Shown here one piece after another: positions 14,672-20,325 of a stretch of DNA of 20,325 nt (positions within the stretch are counted from its first letter, which is position 1; the number at the start of each line of letters is the position of its first letter). The DNA lies in the IMG/VR virus record IMGVR_UViG_3300043540_000022, positions 1-20,325 of that record; one strand, written 5' to 3'. The position numbers were made by a program, and so were the translations under genes. Below the pieces are notes generated by a model that worked only from the letters and a program-made list of their open reading frames with translations, was not told the DNA's origin and did no database searches. Origin of the DNA: a virus.

Positions 14672-15193
14672 ATGCCATTAGCCACGGGCGCAGACGGCGA
14701 TTTAATGCCGATTGACGATTGTTTCATAGAAACATCCGGCGGGCAGATCGTTATGAAGATTCTGCCAGACATATCGGATACCAAAACCGCCCACTACCAG
14801 GACCAGGCCATCATCGGCCGATCATTTCCGCTGAAGACCTATTCCCACTCGGAAAACCGGGTCATCAACTGGACGATCCACTTGGTCGTGGTGACGGATG
14901 ACGACCTCACCACGAACCTTGAGACACTGCGCACTCTGGAAAGCATGGTATACCCGAGGACCGGCAACCCTTATAAACCTCCCGAAATAGCCACGCTGCA
15001 ATGTGGTAAATTACTGGCGACTAAACCCGTTTGTGCGGTCCTCAAAAGCTATAGCGTCAAATTCCCGACCGAGGTTGCCTGGGATGAAGGCTCGCTATGT
15101 CCTTATAAGTTTGATATCGACACAACCTGGGAGGTTGTGTACGACAGCGGCAGCCTACCGAACGCAGACATGATTGCACAGGACGGAACATAA
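14672..15193 (+). CDS. Putative tail tube initiator / hub-associated baseplate protein
   Basis: 173 residues from the ATG at 14672. Features seen: an N-terminal acidic stretch, QDQAIIGRSFPLKTYSHSEN near 43-62, a strand-rich INWTIHLVVVTDDDL, then LRTLESMVYPRTGNPYKPP near 86-104 and VCAVLKSYSVKFPTEVAWDE near 118-137. A core with a proline motif followed by a short strand, LKSYSVKF, and a final WEVVYD strand resembles the domain that precedes LysM in tail proteins of the XkdP/Pvc7 type, and could fill a T4 gp48/gp54-like role of joining hub to tube. Position between tape measure and gp53-like protein supports this. The exact homologue is not certain. Its stop overlaps the next start (TAATG). Confidence 0.8.
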   Translation: MPLATGADGDLMPIDDCFIETSGGQIVMKILPDISDTKTAHYQDQAIIGRSFPLKTYSHSENRVINWTIHLVVVTDDDLTTNLETLRTLESMVYPRTGNPYKPPEIATLQCGKLLATKPVCAVLKSYSVKFPTEVAWDEGSLCPYKFDIDTTWEVVYDSGSLPNADMIAQDGT

Positions 15194-15519
15194 TGGCCAA
15201 CCTGATAACAACTACCGATATACCTGGACGCCGATTTGTATCGGTCAGCAGTCGGTATTTCAAATCCCCCGTCATCTACTACGGGGAACTAAACCGTGTG
15301 ACTTTCACGACTTATAAGCGCCAGAAGCAGACCACCAGCACGTCGGACAAGTTCATGGTGGTAGGCAAAGGCTCGGAATACCGGCCCGACCTCGTGTCGA
15401 ACCAGTTCTTCGGCGTCCCAGACTTCTGGTGGCAGATCATGGAATACAACCAGATTTATGATATCTTTGACTTCAAGGCCGGAATAACAATCCGTATACC
15501 GGCAAGTCCGTTCAGATAA
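15193..15519 (+). CDS. gp53: Baseplate wedge protein, gp53-like with LysM-like end
   Basis: 108 residues from the ATG at 15193, which shares one base with the upstream stop. The C-terminal half carries the key signature: SEYRPDLVSNQFFGVPDFWW (about residues 57-76), EYNQIYDIFDFKAG and IRIP near the end. This matches T4 gp53, a wedge protein whose LysM-like domain helps hold adjacent wedges around the hub. The N-terminal half is a short beta-rich segment with SSRYFKSPVIYYG. Its length is about half that of T4 gp53, as is common in simpler contractile systems. A strong AGGAGGG at its 3' end serves the hub gene. Confidence 0.82.
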   Translation: MANLITTTDIPGRRFVSVSSRYFKSPVIYYGELNRVTFTTYKRQKQTTSTSDKFMVVGKGSEYRPDLVSNQFFGVPDFWWQIMEYNQIYDIFDFKAGITIRIPASPFR

Positions 15520-15527
15520 GGAGGGAT

Positions 15528-16997
15528 ATGGGATGTACAGTAGCCGGAAGTTGCGGCAAATTCCTTTGCAACAAGGGACCAGAAGCCCTGAATGAAACCA
15601 AGCTCATACCGGGTGCGGTTTACGCCCCTTGGGCAGAAGTGACCATCGGCGGACGCACCATTACCGTTGGCAACCAATCCTTTCCTCCCGGCAACACCGC
15701 CGTCATCAAATCCCTGGAATACGGCGGCAGCAACGGTAATGGTTGCACCATTGAGATCATAGACGAGGAGGGCGGGGCGATGGCCCAAGCCTTCCTTCAG
15801 ATCAATCACGACATCTGCAACTCTGACTATAAGATGCAGTTGGACTTCGGCTGGATTGTCGAATATTGCGAGGGTGCTGGTAAGGAAATCGACAAGGCGT
15901 CCGAATATGGCCACGGCGGCAAGCTGAATTTCATCATCGCCAAAATGGAAGCCGTCTTCGAGGAAGGTGTCATCAAGTTCACGATCCACGGCCGTGACCT
16001 TGTTGACGTGGTAGCCCAAAACAGGACCAACGAGGCCCAGGGCCAGGACGACCAGCAAATGCAGTTGAAGGATGCAGTGGAAGATCATCTCAAGGACAAC
16101 TGCCCACACATTGGGGACGTAAGATGGGTACGGGTCGAAGATAATGATTGGGTAGAGTTCGGTTTCCCGAATACCGCAGGCCGCAGAGGGCCTTCGGCCA
16201 CCTGGCCTGCCGATGGTCAGAGTGCCCTGGCCGATACGAGAAAATGGCTGAATACACAGACTACCGATAAGAACAAGGGCACACTGATGGTTTGGGATTG
16301 CCAGTTGACGCCGCCCACCATTATTTGCCTGGAAGACCCCCTGGAGGCTCCTGGCGAAGACCATAGTTGCGAAAACAACGTGGGAACATTTATCGTCAAC
16401 GGCGGCGACTGTTCGCCGGTCATTTCATTTACGCCCAAGGCGGAATGGGCCTGGGGAGCTAACTCGCATTCGGGTGGTGCCCCGACCGGCTCGGTGGCCA
16501 GCAATAACCCCGAGGCCGAAGGTAGGCGGGGAGCCAATCGGGATGAGGGTGGTATTCAGCAGGCCATCTCGGTGCCGCAGTTTATACCACAATTTATGCC
16601 CCTGGATGATGCGGGCGTTGACCTGCGGGACAACCTGGCGGCGAACGAAGATGCCGCCCGGACGGTGGAAGGAATTTCGACCATCAATGCCCAACTACGC
16701 ATTGTCGGCAATCCGAGATTCGCACCGCCTTTTGAATGGCTTGGCAAATTCGTGTCCATCATTGTCATCAACCCGTTCCACATAAAAGGGGGCGGTGGCG
16801 GCTGCGGTGACTGGCTGGCTCAGCCTCCCTGCAACCCGGTGTACAGCAACAAAGGTTGGTTCATCCGGGGAGTTTCGCACAGCATTCGAGAAGGCAGTTA
16901 TACCACTACTATAGACGTAGTGCTGCCGGCTCCCGGCACCGATCTCGATAAGGGTGACGATCTGGGAGACGATGGTGACGCTATTACATTTTCATAA
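15528..16997 (+). CDS. Baseplate hub protein, gp27/gpD-like
   Basis: 489 residues from the ATG at 15528, 8 nt after the gp53-like stop, with AGGAGGG upstream. Late-control-D/gp27 hub proteins form the trimeric ring that links the tube to the spike. Seen here: an early beta segment with WAEVTIGGRTITVG (about 34-47), strand and turn patterns with LDFGWIVEYCEG (about 104-115), VFEEGVIKFTIHGRDLVD (about 143-160), then a C-terminal domain with AQLRIVGNPRF, FVSIIVINPFHI, a GGGGG turn near 420, and WFIRGVSHSIREGSYTTTID before LPAPG. GNP followed later by W-x-x-x-G-x-x-H-x-x-x-x-G-x-Y-x-T is typical of the family. Thirteen cysteines is unusual. The middle (about 240-360) looks like an insertion relative to simple gpD. 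Confidence 0.85.
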   Translation: MGCTVAGSCGKFLCNKGPEALNETKLIPGAVYAPWAEVTIGGRTITVGNQSFPPGNTAVIKSLEYGGSNGNGCTIEIIDEEGGAMAQAFLQINHDICNSDYKMQLDFGWIVEYCEGAGKEIDKASEYGHGGKLNFIIAKMEAVFEEGVIKFTIHGRDLVDVVAQNRTNEAQGQDDQQMQLKDAVEDHLKDNCPHIGDVRWVRVEDNDWVEFGFPNTAGRRGPSATWPADGQSALADTRKWLNTQTTDKNKGTLMVWDCQLTPPTIICLEDPLEAPGEDHSCENNVGTFIVNGGDCSPVISFTPKAEWAWGANSHSGGAPTGSVASNNPEAEGRRGANRDEGGIQQAISVPQFIPQFMPLDDAGVDLRDNLAANEDAARTVEGISTINAQLRIVGNPRFAPPFEWLGKFVSIIVINPFHIKGGGGGCGDWLAQPPCNPVYSNKGWFIRGVSHSIREGSYTTTIDVVLPAPGTDLDKGDDLGDDGDAITFS

Positions 16998-17006
16998 CGG
17001 AGATAA

Positions 17007-19163
17007 ATGCCCAAGATACCAGTTCAGAATGAATTATCGAATCTTAGTCTGCCTCAGAAGGTTGAGGTTATCAACCTGAGACTGCAACAACTCGAAGAAA
17101 TGTTCGGTTCGTTGAATTACGACGTTCGGAGGGTGGCTCAGTCCGAGATCAACGACCGTCTGGTCTTCCTGTCGCAGTCGGAAAATATGTACGGGATTCA
17201 CACCGCCCTGTGCATCGAAACCATCGACATCTGGAAACAGGGCCGCATCCGCTACTTCTCCCCCGTCTTCCACGACCCGAAGCAGCCGATCAAGAAGCTC
17301 CCCTGGGCCTGGGCTGTATCGCCCTTTGGTGGCTTTGACGACTCGGGTGCCCCTTGGGTGCCGCCGGCTGGGTCCACGGTCTGCCTGCTCTTCGAGAATG
17401 GCGTCCGTGATTCGCCTTATTACATCGGCACGGCCTGGCACCGCAACCGAGGTCCGGGCGGCAGCAAATGGCCCATCGGTATTCAAGAATTCGATCAAGT
17501 CTCCAAAGGCCACCGCAAGGGATACCTCTGTGGTCCCAACGACGAATCCCAGGTTTTGCCTCCCTGGAATACCGAGAACTATAACGGCTTCGACATTCAC
17601 ACCCTGGCCGACTTCGACCAGAACCCGGATGCCCAGAAGCGGATCACCGTCCCGAACATCTACGGCTTCAAAACGCCCGAAAAGCACATGATGAAGTTGG
17701 TGGACGGCGACCCCCGCTGCAATCGGCGCTGGAAGCGTATCGAAATCCTCTCCGGCTGCGGCAACTGGATGATCTTCAAGGACGACCACCTGCACTATGC
17801 CGGGCAATGGGCACACCCTCGCTGCGGCGTAGACCCTGGTGATACTAGCTGCGTGAAAGGCGTTAGTGACCCGAATCCGTCTGAAGACATCACGCAATTC
17901 ACTGGCATCAATGCCACTGGCAGTGTAAGCGAGAACGAGTCCACAGCCAGCCCGATACCGGGCACGAAGAAGGAAGACGTTCCTTGCGACGGCCAGGTCA
18001 GCAACAAGACCATTATTGGCGGACACCCACGGACGCCGAGGATTCGGCGCTACCAGGACACGAAGTATTCCAAGTCCCAAAAGGGCGCCAATCCGTTCTT
18101 CAAGCACCAGAACGAGTGCCGGCCGTATAAGGGTCCGGGCACGCCGCAGAACAACAAGGCCGACCTGCCGCAGAGCGGCATCCAATTCTTGTCATTGAGC
18201 GGTCACACCTGGGTGATGGACGATTCGGTCGAGGAACCGTCTGGTGCCCCGACCTGGGAGCGGTCCCTCCAGGACTTCGACTTCGGTTGCAACGACAAGT
18301 ATTTGGGCCGCATTTACCTGAAGACGGCCACGGGCCACGGCGTCGAGATGAGTGATGTCGAGGACGACAATCAGGTTCGGGGTATGAACAACTATATCCG
18401 CATCCTGACGGCGACCGGCAACATGATCGAACTGAACGATCACACGATTGACAAGGGTGGCCAGGGAAGTTGCCCGCCGAACGAGGCCGGCAAGTACCGT
18501 GGTATCACGATGGAAACCACGAGTACCCACCTGTTCCAGATGATTGACGAGGGCAACAAGCAGTGCGGGCCGAAGCGCAAGGAGGGCGGCGTGCCGGACA
18601 ACCTGGCCAACAAGGCTTACATCATGATCCGCTCGGGCTACGGCCTGGAGTTCTACATGGGCGACGACGACAGCCAGCGGGAAACCAAGAAGCAGTATAT
18701 CCAGATATACTCGCCGCAGAAGGACAATACGGTTCGCAAGGCCCACATCATGCGGTTCCAGGAGCGGCCATCGGGTCCGGGCCAGATATTCCTGCGTGCC
18801 GGCGGCGACTATATCGTTGTCACCTACGACATGATGGTGGAAATGGTCGGTGACAAGGTTGCCAACCCGTCCGACAAGTTGGAAATCATCAGCCGAACGA
18901 AAATTGTTGACTGCGATAAGTTTTACATCAACCTGGCCGATACTCATCTATTCTTGGCGAAGAAAACGATATCGTTGCTGGCCGGTAGTTCGGTGGACGA
19001 CTGCTTGGAAATTGACGGTACGCATGGACCGTGTATCGGCGGGGTGTTGGTGGCGATGGGCGGCAAGATACGCATTAGCGACCGGGTGTTTGCCAGTGCG
19101 TCCCGAAAATCCCAGGTGGCTTCCATATTTAGTATGTCCACTGATCCATTACCATTGTTCTAA
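17007..19163 (+). CDS. gp5: Baseplate spike protein, gp5/gpV-like OB-fold and beta-helix
   Basis: 718 residues from the ATG at 17007 with GGAG upstream. After an N-terminal helix (about 1-50) an OB-fold follows: GRIRYFSPVF near 79-88, PWAWAVSPFGG near 99-109, PPAGSTVCLLFENG near 118-131, DSPYYIGTAWH near 134-144. This matches the gp5 N-terminal domain that sits on the hub. From about 395, short beta repeats of roughly 30 residues (such as GRIYLKTATGHGVEMSD, NYIRILTATGNMIELND, AYIMIRSGYGLEFYMGD) resemble the trimeric beta-helix needle of VgrG and gp5. No lysozyme domain like that of T4 gp5 was recognised; residues about 150-390 are a Cys-containing insertion. Fifteen cysteines in all. No separate PAAR tip gene is seen in the window. 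Confidence 0.87.
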   Translation: MPKIPVQNELSNLSLPQKVEVINLRLQQLEEMFGSLNYDVRRVAQSEINDRLVFLSQSENMYGIHTALCIETIDIWKQGRIRYFSPVFHDPKQPIKKLPWAWAVSPFGGFDDSGAPWVPPAGSTVCLLFENGVRDSPYYIGTAWHRNRGPGGSKWPIGIQEFDQVSKGHRKGYLCGPNDESQVLPPWNTENYNGFDIHTLADFDQNPDAQKRITVPNIYGFKTPEKHMMKLVDGDPRCNRRWKRIEILSGCGNWMIFKDDHLHYAGQWAHPRCGVDPGDTSCVKGVSDPNPSEDITQFTGINATGSVSENESTASPIPGTKKEDVPCDGQVSNKTIIGGHPRTPRIRRYQDTKYSKSQKGANPFFKHQNECRPYKGPGTPQNNKADLPQSGIQFLSLSGHTWVMDDSVEEPSGAPTWERSLQDFDFGCNDKYLGRIYLKTATGHGVEMSDVEDDNQVRGMNNYIRILTATGNMIELNDHTIDKGGQGSCPPNEAGKYRGITMETTSTHLFQMIDEGNKQCGPKRKEGGVPDNLANKAYIMIRSGYGLEFYMGDDDSQRETKKQYIQIYSPQKDNTVRKAHIMRFQERPSGPGQIFLRAGGDYIVVTYDMMVEMVGDKVANPSDKLEIISRTKIVDCDKFYINLADTHLFLAKKTISLLAGSSVDDCLEIDGTHGPCIGGVLVAMGGKIRISDRVFASASRKSQVASIFSMSTDPLPLF

Positions 19164-19166
19164 ACT

Positions 19167-19586
19167 ATGAAGTTTTTAGGCGCACCATATCCGATATTGC
19201 CGAACGCCCTGGGCCTGTTGCACACGACCAACGGCGTCGATCAGATCAAATCTGACATGCTCGTTCTCCTGTTAACCAATCCGGGAGAACGGGTCATGCT
19301 GCCGGCGTTCGGCACGCCGCTGAAAAAGCTCATATTCGAGCAGAACGACACCGTGGTCGCTGCCCAAGCCCGCCAGATGATAATCAACTCGATCAACCTC
19401 TGGGAGCCTCGGGTAGCCATACAGCAAATACAGGTCAGTAGTGTTATTGACCCGAAAGAATTGAACTCGGCGGACGATAAGACCGAGGTTGGCCACATCT
19501 TGAGTATTCGGATTCTCTTCATTGATCCCGATAACATCAAGGAGGTTCAGCAGTTGTCGCTAGAAGTACCGTTGTCTGGAGGCTAA
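19167..19586 (+). CDS. gp25: Baseplate wedge protein gp25
   Basis: 139 residues from the ATG at 19167, 3 nt after the spike stop and without a clear ribosome site, which suggests translational coupling. gp25 is the small sheath-initiating wedge protein at the baseplate rim of contractile tails. Seen: GVDQIKSDMLVLLLTNPGER near residues 23-42, LPAFGTPLKKLIFEQND, then the conserved LWEPRVAIQQIQV near 78-90 (the EPR motif, E-P-R) and a C-terminal ILSIRILFID strand. The length fits the family. It sits before gp6, as usual in these operons. Confidence 0.92.
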   Translation: MKFLGAPYPILPNALGLLHTTNGVDQIKSDMLVLLLTNPGERVMLPAFGTPLKKLIFEQNDTVVAAQARQMIINSINLWEPRVAIQQIQVSSVIDPKELNSADDKTEVGHILSIRILFIDPDNIKEVQQLSLEVPLSGG

Positions 19587-20325
19587 ATGGAAAATTGCCC
19601 GATTGCGCCACAACCGCTGGCACAGTCACAAATCATCAATACGCCGAACGTATTCAATCTGAACTACACGAACCAGGATTTCTGGTCGATGAAGTCCCGG
19701 TTGATCGACTTTATCCGGCAGAAGTTCGCAAACCAGTTCAACGACTTCGTGGAAGGCGATATCGCCATCATGTTGATCGAGAATTGGGCGTTCCTGGCAG
19801 ATACCCTGTCCTTCAAGATCGACCAGATCGCCAACGAAATCTTCATCGACACCGTGACGGAATTGGAGAACGCCTTCCGTCTAGCGAAACTGGTCGGCTT
19901 CAAGCCCCAGCCGCCCATCGCCGCCCGGTCCTTCTGGACGGCCCGGATCAATAATCCACTCACGACGGATATCGTTATACCGACGCCGTTTGTGGTCAAA
20001 CTCGTTTCGGGGAACGTGCCGATCACCGTGGAACTCTTCCCGATGGACTCGGCCCACCAGCCGATATTCAACCAGGACATCGTTATACCGGCCGGCAGTA
20101 TCGTGAACTCCAGTATCATCGGCCTGGAAGGCAGGACGTTCAACGACGTTCACACGGGCGACGGTACACAGAATCAGCAATATACCCTGAGCTTCTCCCC
20201 GGTCATCACGGATTCAATCAACGTGACGGTGGACGGCATCCTGTGGAATCAGGTGGACTTCTTTACCGATTCCCAACCACGGAGGGAGTATCGGGTTGAG
20301 TTTAATTCCACCTATCAAGGTTTTG
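19587..20325 (+). CDS. gp6: Baseplate wedge protein gp6 (J-like), 3' end outside window
   Basis: The first 246 codons from the ATG at 19587, directly after the gp25 stop, with GGAGG upstream. Seen: NYTNQDFWSMKSRLIDFIRQ near residues 26-45, GDIAIMLIENWAFLADTLSF near 57-76, QIANEIFIDTV near 80-90, then LAKLVGFKPQPP near 98-109 and beta-rich sequence with repeats such as DIVIPTPF and DIVIPAGS. This is the N-terminal half of a gp6/baseplate J protein, which forms the iris ring of the baseplate. The reading frame is open to the window edge, so the remaining part and the following wedge genes are outside. Confidence 0.9.
   Translation, partial: MENCPIAPQPLAQSQIINTPNVFNLNYTNQDFWSMKSRLIDFIRQKFANQFNDFVEGDIAIMLIENWAFLADTLSFKIDQIANEIFIDTVTELENAFRLAKLVGFKPQPPIAARSFWTARINNPLTTDIVIPTPFVVKLVSGNVPITVELFPMDSAHQPIFNQDIVIPAGSIVNSSIIGLEGRTFNDVHTGDGTQNQQYTLSFSPVITDSINVTVDGILWNQVDFFTDSQPRREYRVEFNSTYQGF

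Noticed and set aside
17034-18185. 383-codon antisense frame opposite the spike gene
   Set aside because: The sense strand has clear OB-fold and beta-repeat signatures; the antisense product is a Val/Arg/Ala-rich shadow.

Overview
The window is part of the genome of a tailed phage with a contractile tail (a myovirus, probably large-genome). The call rests on a run of baseplate genes related to T4 gp53, gp27/gpD, gp5, gp25 and gp6 that follows a giant tape measure gene. Genes are packed tightly, often with stop and start codons overlapping as TAATG or ATGA. No rRNA, tRNA, CRISPR array, integrase or insertion sequence was seen. The sequence is moderately GC-rich and gives no clear hint of the host.

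Layout. (1) Bases 1-1133, leftward: a small coiled-coil protein with one C-terminal membrane segment, then a gene running off the left edge that reads as a dihydroorotate dehydrogenase (PyrD), a pyrimidine biosynthesis enzyme. (2) Bases 1178-4267, rightward: six coupled genes. The first weakly resembles a small terminase subunit. The second is a 443-residue protein with a Gly/Pro/Ala-rich head. Three are short and unrecognised, and one is a 62-residue protein with two membrane segments. (3) Bases 4233-5276, leftward: four small genes, namely three zinc-ribbon proteins and one cyclic-phosphate-processing receiver-like (cREC) protein, an accessory island set into the structural region. (4) Bases 5341-20325, rightward: the tail module. 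It holds a 183-residue unrecognised protein, a 2921-residue tape measure, a putative tube-initiator or hub-associated protein, a gp53-like wedge protein, a gpD/gp27-like hub, a gp5-like spike, gp25, and the start of gp6.

How they fit. The tail genes follow an order common in contractile systems: tape measure, LysM/gp53-like protein, hub, spike, gp25, gp6. The tape measure sets tail length; at about 1.5 angstrom per residue the tail would be about 440 nm long. About 1,850 of its residues form some 21 tandem degenerate repeats of about 75-100 residues. The first seven are strongly hydrophobic and the later ones amphipathic. Both divergent junctions (near 1165 and 5327) carry a CTATATA-N-GGA motif just before the first rightward gene, a candidate phage promoter.

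The points most worth a second look are the phage-linked PyrD, the repeat architecture of the tape measure, and the zinc-ribbon/cREC island. In that island a 19-bp repeat is read in two different frames, which suggests a frameshift or an overlooked C-terminus.
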